Part shown: piece after piece, positions 9,909 through 17,668 of the stretch
Numbering within the stretch: the stretch's first letter is position 1
Layout of the letters: each line of letters starts with the position of its first letter
Assembly (NCBI RefSeq): GCF_003123685.1
Contig: NZ_QCYJ01000127.1
Span: 558,001-622,000 of the forward strand
Length of the DNA: 64,000 bases
Reading direction: 5' to 3'
Source of the DNA: Nocardia aurea
GTDB taxonomy: Bacteria; Actinomycetota; Actinomycetes; Mycobacteriales; Mycobacteriaceae
Position numbers and translations under genes: made by a program
The notes under the pieces: generated by a model
What the model saw: the letters and a program-made list of their open reading frames with translations, nothing else
Databases searched by the model: none
What the model was told of the DNA's origin: nothing

Positions 9909-9952
9909 CGACGCCGGGTCGATCGCGTTCCCCAGCGATCGACCCGGCGTCG
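9909..9952 (+). terminator. Perfect 18-bp hairpin terminator of kgd
   Basis: CGACGCCGGGTCGATCGC (9909-9926) is perfectly complementary to 9935-9952 across an 8-nt loop, 13 nt after the kgd stop. There is no T-run. It separates kgd from the toxin-antitoxin promoter. Confidence 0.85.
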
Positions 9953-9982
9953 TCGTTGGGGAACCATCCCATCCCTCGGCCC

Positions 9983-10011
9983 TGATATTACGAATCACTG
10001 ATATTATGAAT
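9983..10011 (+). promoter_or_regulatory. vapBC promoter with direct-repeat operator
   Basis: TGATATTAYGAAT occurs twice, at 9983-9995 and 9999-10011, 16 nt apart, in an AT-rich island unlike its surroundings. The second copy contains TATTAT (10002-10007), a good -10 box, which would place transcription start about 30 nt before the vapB ATG. VapB-type antitoxins usually bind repeats at their own promoter, so these are likely autoregulatory sites. Confidence 0.55.
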
Positions 10012-10041
10012 ACGAAAGTTCTGAAATATAGGGAGGGACCG

Positions 10042-10251
10042 ATGGCGACGACCGTTGAGATCCCCGATGACGTGCTGTCCGAAGCGCTGCGTCTGACCGG
10101 CTTGACCACCAAGAAGGCCGTGATCAATCTCGCGATGACAGAACTCGTACAGGGGTACCGTCAGCGGGAGGCCCTGAGTCGGCTGGCGCGGATGAAACAT
10201 AATCCGTTTCTCACCGCCGAAGAACTCGCCGCCGAGAAATCAGGCGAGTGA
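10042..10251 (+). CDS. vapB: VapB-type antitoxin
   Basis: A 69-residue protein whose N-terminus (TTVEIPDDVLSEALRLTG, then TTKKAVINLAM) is the ribbon-helix-helix DNA-binding fold of type II antitoxins. The C-terminal part (RLARMKHNPFLTAEELAAEK) would wrap the toxin. The ATG is preceded by GGGAGGG at 10031-10037. The stop overlaps the toxin start by 4 nt. It should neutralise the PIN-domain toxin next door and repress the operon together with it. M. tuberculosis carries a vapBC pair (VapBC33, from memory) in the same general neighbourhood between kgd and corA. Confidence 0.9.
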   Translation: MATTVEIPDDVLSEALRLTGLTTKKAVINLAMTELVQGYRQREALSRLARMKHNPFLTAEELAAEKSGE

Positions 10252-10682
10252 CCGCCCCCAGCATCCGCCCCAGGTACCTACTCGACCAATCGGTCATGTC
10301 CCACTATCGGACGAATGCGGCGGTCGAGCGCAAGGTGAACGAACTGGCAGTGATCGGCGTGCTCTGTTCGTGTGTAGTCACCATGGACGAAGCACGGTAC
10401 AGCGCCAGGAACAAGGCCGACCTGAGCTTCATCACCGAACTGTACGGACGTGTCTTCCAATGGCTTCCGATGGATGATCCGATCGAGGAGCAGGTTGCCG
10501 ACATCAGGGCCGCTCTGTGGAGGAGCGGCGCGGGTCGCGGAGCACAGACGACCGACGTCCAGATCGCCGCGCTGGCATTGATGCACGAGGCGACAGTCAT
10601 CCACAACGACACCGACTTCATCACGATCCAGCGCGCGGTACCGGAACTGCGGCAGTTGCGAATCGTGCCTGATCAGCGGTAA
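10248..10682 (+). CDS. vapC: VapC-type PIN-domain ribonuclease toxin
   Basis: A 144-residue PIN-domain protein. The acidic, metal-binding residues expected of VapC toxins are visible: D13 in YLLDQSV, E47 in TMDEARYSARN, D102 in TTDVQIAA, and D120/D122 in HNDTDF. These toxins cut tRNA or rRNA when the antitoxin is lost. The GTG start overlaps the vapB stop. The first motif reads LLDQSVMSHY where most relatives have LLDTSVLS, a conservative difference that leaves the aspartate intact. The toxin therefore looks active. Confidence 0.9.
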   Translation: MTAPSIRPRYLLDQSVMSHYRTNAAVERKVNELAVIGVLCSCVVTMDEARYSARNKADLSFITELYGRVFQWLPMDDPIEEQVADIRAALWRSGAGRGAQTTDVQIAALALMHEATVIHNDTDFITIQRAVPELRQLRIVPDQR

Positions 10683-10833
10683 GAACACTCGGCAGAGAGC
10701 GCCGTGCTGGACCGGCTGCTTTCGTTCTCGTCCGGCGTGGCGTCGCATTCCGAGAGGGAGCGGTGCACGCCCGCCTGGGCGGGTTCGGACGCAGCGGCAG
10801 GTACGCCGAAGACCCCCGGCACGGAGGTTCGAC

Positions 10834-11019
10834 GTGAATACCTCATCGGCCGAACAACTTTCACAAGCGGGCCACCGCGGGTCGGCCGGGGACGCGGCGC
10901 TGGAGGCCCGCACGAGCACCTGCCTCTTGCGTGACCTTCGCGAATTCGCCCAGGTCACCGGGCTGAAACCCCATGAACTCCACCTCGCCGCTGCGCGTCT
11001 CGCCTCTCCGAATACGTGA
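10834..11019 (+). CDS. Small hypothetical protein, 61 residues
   Basis: A short reading frame from GTG with a well-placed GGAGG (10823-10827) 6 nt upstream. The product is soluble and probably helical, with a C-terminal half RDLREFAQVTGLKPHELHLA that has the spacing of a helix-turn-helix or protein-binding helix pair. I do not recognise the family. It lies between vapBC and a degraded radical-SAM fragment. Ribosome site and composition suggest a real gene, but the length leaves doubt. Confidence 0.45.
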   Translation: MNTSSAEQLSQAGHRGSAGDAALEARTSTCLLRDLREFAQVTGLKPHELHLAAARLASPNT

Positions 11020-11418
11020 CGCCCGCGCCGCACCCCGGGGCCGGACGCTCGATCCGCGATACCGAACGAGGTACCCGCCGATTCCTCGCGCCCGGCGCGG
11101 GTTCTCACCGCCACCGCCGCCGAGGTGCCCGCACCCGCGGACCGCGATCCGGTTGCAGGGCTGCACGATTCGTCGCAAGGGCTGCTTCGACCCGCACATG
11201 TGGGCGCATTTCGGCGGCACCGTCGTCCCCGTGGGCGAGTGGACCGAACGGCCCCTACGCGAGGCGCCCATGGCCGGAGGCAACCGAAAATCGAACACGC
11301 GTTCGAGAGCGAGCGGGAATCGGAACCATACCCAGTCGGTATGCGGCCGTGTCCTACGGTCGACCGTTCGGGAGGACTCTGGACAGAGTTGGGGTGCGGT
11401 GGTCGGAAGGAGTGGGGT
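11020..11418. other. Intergenic stretch of 399 nt
   Basis: Apart from the radical-SAM relic at 11135-11250, I see no gene, RNA or repeat here. Both strands contain only frames with Arg/Pro-rich, low-complexity translations. The last 20 nt supply the ribosome site (AAGGAG at 11407-11412) for the following small gene. Confidence 0.5.
11135..11250 (+). pseudogene. Relic of a radical-SAM / 4Fe-4S activase N-terminus
   Basis: In the frame of 11153 the DNA encodes LQGCTIRRKGCFDPHMWAHF followed by GGTVVP. This matches the pattern of activase-like radical-SAM proteins, where QGC-x3-C-x2-C is followed by F-[ND]-P, a tryptophan and GGT. The middle cysteine is Arg (CGC at 11174-11176), one transition away from TGC. 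No proper start, SAM-binding part or C-terminus is present: upstream the frame is low-complexity Pro/Arg, and downstream it loses protein character. I read it as a decayed remnant. Confidence 0.45.
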
Positions 11419-11607
11419 ATGGGTTTATCGAAACGTCACGTCCATATCGAATCCGACTACCTTTCGCTGGATTACACGGCGTCGGCGGAACAGGCCCGCA
11501 ATGTCGCCGATGAACTGGCCGAAGGTTTTCCGGAATTCGAAGTGACGGTCGACGACGAACTGCAAGACGGATTGCCGCCTCTCCCCTGTTCACGTCTGTG
11601 GGATTGA
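11419..11607 (+). CDS. Small hypothetical acidic protein, 62 residues
   Basis: It starts at ATG with AAGGAG 6 nt upstream, an excellent ribosome site. The product is acidic. The N-terminal HVHIESDYLSLDYTASAEQA suggests a beta-hairpin followed by a helix (ARNVADELAEGF), and it ends in CSRLWD. I do not recognise the family. It precedes the TerD-like gene by 150 nt on the same strand and could share its transcript. No function is proposed. Confidence 0.6.
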   Translation: MGLSKRHVHIESDYLSLDYTASAEQARNVADELAEGFPEFEVTVDDELQDGLPPLPCSRLWD

Positions 11608-11757
11608 GGCCGTAATTTCCCTTGCCGAATCGGGTATTTCGTGTCCACGCGGCCGTTGTGCCGATTCGACGTGGCGCGCGGCGGGCGCTCTGCGCATAGG
11701 GTGGGAACCGTTGGACGGCGCGACGGTGATTGTGCCGTATCGCGCGTCGAGAAGTAG

Positions 11758-12312
11758 GTGTCGGTGTCCACGACGGTTGATGACGAGGGTGTGCCCGGAC
11801 TCGCCTGGGTCACGATGGGGCTGGGGTGGGATCCGGAGACCCGTCGATGGCTGGCCGGTGGCAGACCCGATATCGATCTGAACGCGGCCGCGCTGATGTT
11901 CGAGGGCGACATACTCGTCGATACGGTGTATCACGATCAGTTGATATCCCAGGACGGCGCGGTGCGACTGCTCGCCGACAGCGTCACCGGGGAGGAACCG
12001 GGCGACGACGAAGTGCTCACCGTCGACCTGACCCGGCTGTCGCCGACTATCACCACCATCATCTACCTGGTCACTTCCTACGCCGGACAATCGTTCGAGC
12101 AGATCGACAACGCCTTCTGCCGCTTCGTCGACGGTGTCAACGACATCGAATTCGCCCGATACATTCTGGACAACGGACCGAATCGCACGGGATTTGTTCC
12201 CGGAAAGCTGGTCCTGACGGCGCGGGGATGGCAGTATCAGCCGATCGGCGTGGCCATCGAGGCGAACCATCCGGTCGAGGCGATTCCCCAGCTCGCCCCC
12301 TACCTTTCGTGA
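11758..12312 (+). CDS. TerD-family stress protein
   Basis: A 184-residue protein of the TerD/CABP family, whose two-sheet fold binds calcium. Family features are the early GLGWDP signature (about residues 22-27), the DIDLNAAALMF strand, and the later LVLTARGWQYQPIGVAI core. Members occur in tellurite/phage-resistance clusters and also as lone stress proteins in actinobacteria. Here it has no other ter gene nearby, so a specific tellurite role should not be assumed. The GTG at 11758 is used; a second in-frame GTG at 11764 is possible. Confidence 0.75.
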   Translation: MSVSTTVDDEGVPGLAWVTMGLGWDPETRRWLAGGRPDIDLNAAALMFEGDILVDTVYHDQLISQDGAVRLLADSVTGEEPGDDEVLTVDLTRLSPTITTIIYLVTSYAGQSFEQIDNAFCRFVDGVNDIEFARYILDNGPNRTGFVPGKLVLTARGWQYQPIGVAIEANHPVEAIPQLAPYLS

Positions 12313-12369
12313 ACCACGCCGGCGCTTTTCACCCGTAGGTGTATATCCGCCGGACAGAAGAGGTTCCGA

Positions 12370-13305
12370 GTGCGAGTCCTGGTCACCGGTGCGAACGGCT
12401 ACCTCGGCGGCGCGGTCTGCCGGGCGCTGCGCGACAGTGGGCACTCAGTCATCGGTTCGGTGCATCGCGGTCGGTCACTCGCGCCCGCCGACCTGCCGAT
12501 GCGGGCCGCCGACCTGCGCGATGTCGCCGCCCTCACCCACGCGCTGCACGGCATCGACGCGGTCTGTCATCTCGCCGGGCTCACCCGCGCCCGCGATTCG
12601 CATACCGAACCGCTGCGCTATTTCGAGGTGAACGCGGGCGGCACCGTCGCCCTGTTGCGGGCGATGGAGGCGGTCGGCGTCCGCCACCTGGTATTCGCTT
12701 CGACCGCCGCGATCTACGGCACACCGGATCGGCAGCCGATCCACGAGGATATGCCCGACGACCCGCCGCATCCGTACGCGGCGAGCAAACTGGCCGCCGA
12801 AGCGGCGATCACCGCCCAAGCCGCCACCGGCACACTGTCGGCGGTCATCCTGCGGCTGTTCAATATCGTCGGCGGGTCCAATGCCGACGACGGCGGGATC
12901 ATCCCGCGACTGCTCGCCGTCGCCTCCGGCGAACTGCACTGCCTGCCGGTCAACGGCGACGGCACCGCCGTCCGCGACTACCTCCACATCGATGACGCCG
13001 CAAGCGCATTCGTCGCCGCGCTGACCCGCCTGCCCGACCCCGGCGTCTCCCTGCGATACAACATCGGCAGCGGCATCGGCACCAGCGTGAACGAATTGGT
13101 GGCGGCGACCTCTCGAATCACCGGCAAGGCCATCGCGGTCCGGCACCGCCCGGCCGCGACCGAACCGCGCCGACTGGTCGGCGACAGCACCCGTGCCTCG
13201 AACGAACTGCACTGGGCGACGGTCTCTTCCGATATCGACACGATCATCGGCCGCGCCTGGGCGGACAAAGATCCGAAAACTCGGCCGGTTCCAGGCACTC
13301 CGTAG
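12370..13305 (+). CDS. NAD-dependent sugar-nucleotide epimerase/dehydratase
   Basis: A 311-residue extended short-chain dehydrogenase resembling GalE-type UDP-glucose 4-epimerases. The Rossmann motif GANGYLGG sits at residues 7-14. The catalytic tyrosine and lysine are in YAASK, and the preceding serine is in FASTAAIYG. The sugar-binding half contains DYLHIDDAA. It would interconvert a nucleotide sugar or a related polyol in the cytosol. The start is a GTG with GAGG about 6 nt upstream. It stands 117 nt before the carrier-protein-like gene. The exact substrate is not evident. Confidence 0.85.
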   Translation: MRVLVTGANGYLGGAVCRALRDSGHSVIGSVHRGRSLAPADLPMRAADLRDVAALTHALHGIDAVCHLAGLTRARDSHTEPLRYFEVNAGGTVALLRAMEAVGVRHLVFASTAAIYGTPDRQPIHEDMPDDPPHPYAASKLAAEAAITAQAATGTLSAVILRLFNIVGGSNADDGGIIPRLLAVASGELHCLPVNGDGTAVRDYLHIDDAASAFVAALTRLPDPGVSLRYNIGSGIGTSVNELVAATSRITGKAIAVRHRPAATEPRRLVGDSTRASNELHWATVSSDIDTIIGRAWADKDPKTRPVPGTP

Positions 13306-13422
13306 TACGTGTAGCGATCAGCCACCTTCGGGGGCACGTGAATTGGGGGCATCCGCGCACTCCCACCGCGCGGTAATTTCGAACCGAGTATCCACCTGGA
13401 GTTTTCGGCGAGGAGGCTGTAG

Positions 13423-13767
13423 ATGGACGAGCAGACGTATGCCCCGGCCCCGGAGTTGACGGCACAGTTGCTGCGGCAATTACGGCTGATCACCGGAGTC
13501 GAAATCGGTGCCGAAGACGACTATTTCGAGATGGGCCTGGTGACACCGCTGCGGGCACTGGAAATCGTCGCCCTGTTGGAGCGCACCTTCGATTTCGAAG
13601 TGAACACCGATGACCTGGATCCGGATAATTTCCGCACCGTCCACCGCACGGCCGCGTTCGTCGTCCGCAAGGCCGCGGCGCCGACCCGTCCGGCACCGGC
13701 GCCCCTGGAACAGCTCCTCGCCGAGTACGTACCCGACAGTGCTCCACCTCCTGCTCCACACAGGTAA
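13423..13767 (+). CDS. Acyl-carrier-protein-like protein lacking the phosphopantetheine serine
   Basis: A 114-residue protein with the helical pattern of a carrier protein over residues 10-85 (YFEMGLVTPLRALEIVALLE, then FDFEVNTDDLDPDNF), followed by a Pro/Ala-rich tail. In functional members the loop reads GL[V]xSL and the serine takes phosphopantetheine. Here it reads GLVTPL with Pro42 (CCG at 13546-13548), so the arm cannot be attached at the usual position. A C-to-T change would give TCG, serine. The ATG has a clear GAGGAGG site upstream. It may be a structural or regulatory relic, or a sequencing or lineage variant. Confidence 0.75.
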   Translation: MDEQTYAPAPELTAQLLRQLRLITGVEIGAEDDYFEMGLVTPLRALEIVALLERTFDFEVNTDDLDPDNFRTVHRTAAFVVRKAAAPTRPAPAPLEQLLAEYVPDSAPPPAPHR

Positions 13768-13851
13768 TCGCACCGGCCTCGATTCCCGGGCGCGTACCGC
13801 CCGTGGGGCAGATCCACGACGGCGACGGGATGGCGACGAGCCCCGACGCGA

Positions 13852-14514
13852 TCAGTAGGCGAGCTCGCTCCAAGGGATTTCGATCGGGAACGGGAACCCG
13901 ATCCGGATCCCCTCCTCGTCGGCGGACGTCCATTCTCCAGCGAGCAGATAGTTGGCCGGGCGGAGTGGACGTACACCGTCGGGGAGGCGACCGTGCCCGG
14001 TCTCCAGCGCATAGGCCCGGACGATGGCGATGGCGCTCTCGGTGCGCGCGATCGTCACCTCCCAGTACCAGGGGATACCGGCGCTCGCGTAGCGACCTTT
14101 CTTCGCTTCCATATCGGACTGACTGTTCGACGGCGACAGCACTTCGCCGACGACGAGCGTGTCCGCCGCCCTGATGTCCTGGAACGGGGATTCCAGGCAG
14201 CGATAGACGAGAAAATCGGGCGTCAGGAAGTCGGACTTGCCCGTGGCGCCGAGGAAGACATTCGTCTCGACGTCGACCTGCCAACAGGTCTCGGGATTAT
14301 CGGCCATGCTCTTGCGGGCACAACGCTCGACGGCGTTGCGCATGCGGACGGTGAAACGTTGGTGCTCGCCGGGGCCGCGGCGCACCCACACCACGCGGCC
14401 ATCCCAGAGTTCGATCTGCGCGGCGATTTCCTCGGGCAGCTCTTCGAGTTCCTCCCACGTCATGAATTCGGGGAGGTCCGGTCGATCGACGTCGGGCACG
14501 GCCATATGGATCAT
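13852..14514 (-). CDS. Uma2-family putative endonuclease (DUF820)
   Basis: A 220-residue PD-(D/E)XK-fold protein. The family signatures are TPDFLVYR, then VGEVLSPSNSQSD and KKGRYASAGIPWYWEV, which provide the acidic pair and lysine of the nuclease site. Uma2 proteins are abundant in cyanobacteria and actinobacteria, usually in many copies, and their biological role is unknown. I start at ATG 14514 because the residues before it are not protein-like; ATG 14505 is also possible. It is convergent with the carrier-protein gene and sits in the accessory patch. Confidence 0.8.
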   Translation of the reverse strand: MIHMAVPDVDRPDLPEFMTWEELEELPEEIAAQIELWDGRVVWVRRGPGEHQRFTVRMRNAVERCARKSMADNPETCWQVDVETNVFLGATGKSDFLTPDFLVYRCLESPFQDIRAADTLVVGEVLSPSNSQSDMEAKKGRYASAGIPWYWEVTIARTESAIAIVRAYALETGHGRLPDGVRPLRPANYLLAGEWTSADEEGIRIGFPFPIEIPWSELAY

Positions 14515-14576
14515 GGTATGCACCCGAGCGACGGACGACGGCAGCAACAACAGCTATCACCGGCGTCGGATTCGAC

Positions 14577-15233
14577 CTAACGCGCGGGTTCGGCGGGCAC
14601 CGCGGCACGGCCCAATGCTTCGGCGAGCGCGGGATCGAGGGCGAAGGCGAGCGCGACGAGGGATTCGACCAGCAGGTCGACCAGGTCGTCGCGGCCGATG
14701 GGTTCTTCGCGCAACCACGTCAAGGTCGTTTCCTCGACGAACGCGACCCAGCCTCGCATCCCGAGCAGGAGTCGGGGCCTGCGTTCCTGCTCGATCGGCA
14801 CCGGCGCTTCGGCGAGGATGATGCCGATGATGACGTCGCGGGTCTGGTCGACCAGTGGTTTCAGGTCGGGGCTCACGCTGGTCGGGCCGCGGAGCAGCGC
14901 CAGGTAGGAGGCGCGGTTCTCGGCGACGTATTCGACGTAGCGACCGATCGAGTCGTGCAGCATGTCGAGCACCCCGAGTGCGGGGTCGGGGGCGACGCGT
15001 TCGAGGAGTTCGGCGTTCGCCTGCGCGACGACGGCCAGCTGGAAATCCTGTTTCGTCGGGAAGTAGTGGAAGAGCAGGCCGCGCGAGATGCCCGCTTGTT
15101 CGGCGATCTCGGTGATGGAGATGTCCTCGATGGCGCGTTCGCCGAGCATCTTGACCCCGAGGGTTATCAGCTGCATGCGGCGCTGTTCCGGGGTGAGCCG
15201 GACACGCTTGGTCGCTCCCGCTTCTCTTGCCAC
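14577..15233 (-). CDS. TetR-family transcriptional regulator
   Basis: A 218-residue repressor-type regulator. The N-terminal HTH (DISITEIAEQAGISRGLLFHYF, about residues 37-58) is typical, and the C-terminal half is the ligand-binding helical domain. It is divergent from the monooxygenase operon, with 69 nt between starts, and two copies of a 13-nt partly palindromic site lie in that gap, so it very likely represses that operon and itself. The GTG start is preceded at 6 nt by TAAGAT on the minus strand, with no ribosome site, suggesting a leaderless transcript. Confidence 0.9.
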   Translation of the reverse strand: MAREAGATKRVRLTPEQRRMQLITLGVKMLGERAIEDISITEIAEQAGISRGLLFHYFPTKQDFQLAVVAQANAELLERVAPDPALGVLDMLHDSIGRYVEYVAENRASYLALLRGPTSVSPDLKPLVDQTRDVIIGIILAEAPVPIEQERRPRLLLGMRGWVAFVEETTLTWLREEPIGRDDLVDLLVESLVALAFALDPALAEALGRAAVPAEPAR

Positions 15234-15246
15234 GCCGCCATCTTAC

Positions 15247-15280
15247 TGAACGTGACTCAATAGCTGTTGACTGACGCTCA
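15247..15280. promoter_or_regulatory. Twin operators and divergent promoters of the tetR / monooxygenase pair
   Basis: TGAACGTGACTCA (15247-15259) and TGACTGACGCTCA (15268-15280) are the same site in opposite orientation, matching at 10 of 13 positions when one is reversed, and 21 nt (two helical turns) apart. The second covers the -35 box TTGACT (15267-15272), which stands 17 nt before the -10 TATTCT (15290-15295) of the monooxygenase gene. The first abuts the tetR -10 box (15240-15245, minus). This layout fits one repressor shutting both promoters. Confidence 0.65.
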
Positions 15281-15302
15281 ATAGATCCGTATTCTCGCTT
15301 AT

Positions 15303-16838
15303 ATGAGTCGCAAGGTTACAGACAAAGCTGTCGGCGACCGGCCCACCCGCCACGCCAGGACGATCGTCATCGGCAGTGGGTTCGCGGGGCTCGGGCTGGC
15401 TATCCGGCTGGGCCAGCAGGGCCGCACCGATTACCTGGTCCTCGAACGCGGCAACGATGTCGGCGGCACCTGGCGGGACAACACCTACCCCGGCGCGGCC
15501 TGTGATGTGCCGTCGCACCTGTACTCGTATTCCTTCGCGCTCAACCCGGACTGGTCGCGATCGTTCTCCAAGCAGGGCGAGATCTACCAGTACATCCGAA
15601 GTGTCGCCGAGCGCCACCGGGTGCTCGACAAGCACATCTTCGACTGCGACGTGACGAGTGTGCGCTGGAACGCCGACGACGCGCGCTGGGAGATCAGCTC
15701 GTCGAAGGGCGAGTTCACCGCGGACACGGTGGTCTCCGCGGTCGGCGGACTCTGCGAACCCGCGCTCCCGGATATCAAGGGCATCAACACCTTCGAGGGC
15801 GAGACCTTCCATTCCGCCCGCTGGAATCACGAGATCGACCTGACCGGAAAGCGTGTCGCGGTCATCGGCACCGGGGCCTCGGCCATCCAGATCGTGCCCG
15901 CCATCGCGCCGAAGGTCGCGCATCTCGACGTCTACCAGCGCACCGCACCTTGGCTGCTTCCGCGCATGGATCGTCCCTACACGCTGCCGGAACGGCTGGC
16001 GTTCAAGCACATTCCCGGCTTCCAGCGTCTGTCGCGCGCCGCCATCTACGCCGCGCGTGAGACCCAGGTCGTGGGCCTGGCCAAGGTGCCCGCGCTGATG
16101 CGCGGATTCGAACTGCTGGCGAAAGCCAAGTTGCGCTACGAGGTTCGCGATGCCGAACTGCGCAAGAAGGTGACCCCGGACTTCCGGATCGGCTGCAAGC
16201 GCATGCTGATCTCGAACAACTACTACCCGGCGCTGAGCCGCCCGAACGTCGACCTGGTCACCGAGGGCATCGCCGAGATCCGCGCGAATTCCATTGTCAC
16301 CAAGGACGGTACCGAGCGTGAGATCGACGCGCTGATCGTGGCCACCGGATTCCACGTGACCGATTCGCCGACCTACGAGGCCATCACCGGCAAGGACGGT
16401 CGCACGCTCAGCGAGGTGTTCGACGAGATCGGCCAGCAGGGCTACAAGGGCGCGTCGATCGCGAACTTCCCGAATATGTTCTTCCTGGTCGGCCCGAACG
16501 TCGGCCTCGGCCACACCTCGATGGTGTACATGATCGAATCACAGATCAATTACATCGCCGACGCGCTGGCGACCGTCGACGAAATGGGCCTGCGCACTGT
16601 CGAAGTCCGCAAGGACGTCCAGGACGCTTACAACCGTGACTTGCAGGCGAAACTGGGCAAGAGCGTGTGGAATACCGGCGGCTGCGCGAGCTGGTACCTG
16701 GACAAACATGGGAACAACACCACGTTATGGCCCGATTTCACCTTCGAATTCCGTAGGCTGACAAAGACATTCGACGTGGACGCCTATCAGACGACGGCCG
16801 CGTCACATAACGATCTGAAAGTGGTGGCAGCACCGTGA
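15303..16838 (+). CDS. Flavin-dependent Baeyer-Villiger monooxygenase (MymA/EthA-like)
   Basis: A 511-residue FAD/NADPH monooxygenase. The first Rossmann motif GSGFAGLG begins at residue 24, the Baeyer-Villiger fingerprint FEGETFHSARW (FxGxxxHxxxW) spans 164-174, and the NADPH motif GTGASA begins at 189. Such enzymes insert oxygen into ketones. The M. tuberculosis relatives are MymA and EthA. The ATG lies 7 nt after the -10 box TATTCT with no ribosome site, so translation is probably leaderless. Its stop overlaps the next start by 4 nt, placing it first in an operon with a dehydrogenase and an esterase. An alcohol-to-ketone-to-ester-to-acid route is an inference from that gene set. Confidence 0.92.
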   Translation: MSRKVTDKAVGDRPTRHARTIVIGSGFAGLGLAIRLGQQGRTDYLVLERGNDVGGTWRDNTYPGAACDVPSHLYSYSFALNPDWSRSFSKQGEIYQYIRSVAERHRVLDKHIFDCDVTSVRWNADDARWEISSSKGEFTADTVVSAVGGLCEPALPDIKGINTFEGETFHSARWNHEIDLTGKRVAVIGTGASAIQIVPAIAPKVAHLDVYQRTAPWLLPRMDRPYTLPERLAFKHIPGFQRLSRAAIYAARETQVVGLAKVPALMRGFELLAKAKLRYEVRDAELRKKVTPDFRIGCKRMLISNNYYPALSRPNVDLVTEGIAEIRANSIVTKDGTEREIDALIVATGFHVTDSPTYEAITGKDGRTLSEVFDEIGQQGYKGASIANFPNMFFLVGPNVGLGHTSMVYMIESQINYIADALATVDEMGLRTVEVRKDVQDAYNRDLQAKLGKSVWNTGGCASWYLDKHGNNTTLWPDFTFEFRRLTKTFDVDAYQTTAASHNDLKVVAAP

Positions 16839-17665
16839 GCAATGACGCTTATTTCACGGGCAAGGTTTGTGTGATCACCGGGGCGGGTTCGGGCATCGGC
16901 CGGGCGCTCGCGGAGAACCTGGCCAAACGAGGCGCCAAGCTCGCGCTCTCCGACATCGACACCGAAGGCCTCGCCGAGACCGCGCGCCGCTGCGAGGAAC
17001 TCGGCGCGCAGGTGAAATCGGACCGGCTCAACGTGGCCGAACGCGAGGCGGTGTTGCTCTACGCCGATGCGGTGAAAGCGCATTTCGGCGTCGTGCACCA
17101 GATCTACAACAACGCGGGAATCGCCTATCACGGTGACGTGATCAAGTCCGAGTTCAAGGACATCGAGCGGATCATGGACGTCGACTTCTGGGGCGTCGTC
17201 AACGGCACCAAGGCCTTCCTACCGCTGCTCATGGAGTCCGGCGCCGGCCATGTCGTCAATGTCTCCAGTCTCTTCGGGCTCATCGCCGTGCCCGGCCAGA
17301 GTGCTTACAACTCGGCCAAATTCGCGGTGCGCGGTTTCACCGAATCGCTACGCCAGGAAATGCTGGTCGGTAAGCATCCGGTCAAGGTGACCTGCGTGCA
17401 CCCCGGCGGCATCAAGACCGCCGTCGCCCGCAACGCCACCTACGCCGACGGCATCGACGCCAAGAACGCGGCATCGATGTTCGACGCGAAATTGGCGATC
17501 CACACCCCCGAGATGGCCGCGCAGACCATCACCGAAGGGGTGCGCAAGGGCCACGGCCGCGTGCTCATCGGCTGGGAGGCCAAACTGCTCGATCTGTTCG
17601 TGCGGATCACCGCGTCGGGCTACCAGCGCATCTCCGCCGCCGTCAACCGACCCTTCCTGCCGTAG
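16835..17665 (+). CDS. Short-chain dehydrogenase/reductase (SadH-like)
   Basis: A 276-residue classical SDR with the cofactor motif TGAGSGIG (about residues 15-22), NNAG, a catalytic serine in NVSSLFG, and the YNSAK active site. The length equals that of the mycobacterial SDR in the mymA operon, as I recall. It would oxidise or reduce an alcohol/ketone, plausibly supplying the ketone for the monooxygenase. The GTG start overlaps the preceding stop and the hydrolase follows after 3 nt, so the three genes are one transcript. Confidence 0.92.
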   Translation: MSNDAYFTGKVCVITGAGSGIGRALAENLAKRGAKLALSDIDTEGLAETARRCEELGAQVKSDRLNVAEREAVLLYADAVKAHFGVVHQIYNNAGIAYHGDVIKSEFKDIERIMDVDFWGVVNGTKAFLPLLMESGAGHVVNVSSLFGLIAVPGQSAYNSAKFAVRGFTESLRQEMLVGKHPVKVTCVHPGGIKTAVARNATYADGIDAKNAASMFDAKLAIHTPEMAAQTITEGVRKGHGRVLIGWEAKLLDLFVRITASGYQRISAAVNRPFLP

Positions 17666-17668
17666 ACC

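Noticed and set aside
10973..11545. A complete 190-codon gene containing the radical-SAM-like cysteine motif.
   Set aside because: The frame is Arg/Pro low-complexity before and after the motif, has no credible start, and overlaps the well-supported small gene at 11419. Only a relic is claimed.
11758..12312. A tellurite-resistance operon.
   Set aside because: Only one TerD-like gene is present. terB, terC, terZ and the biosynthetic ter genes are missing.
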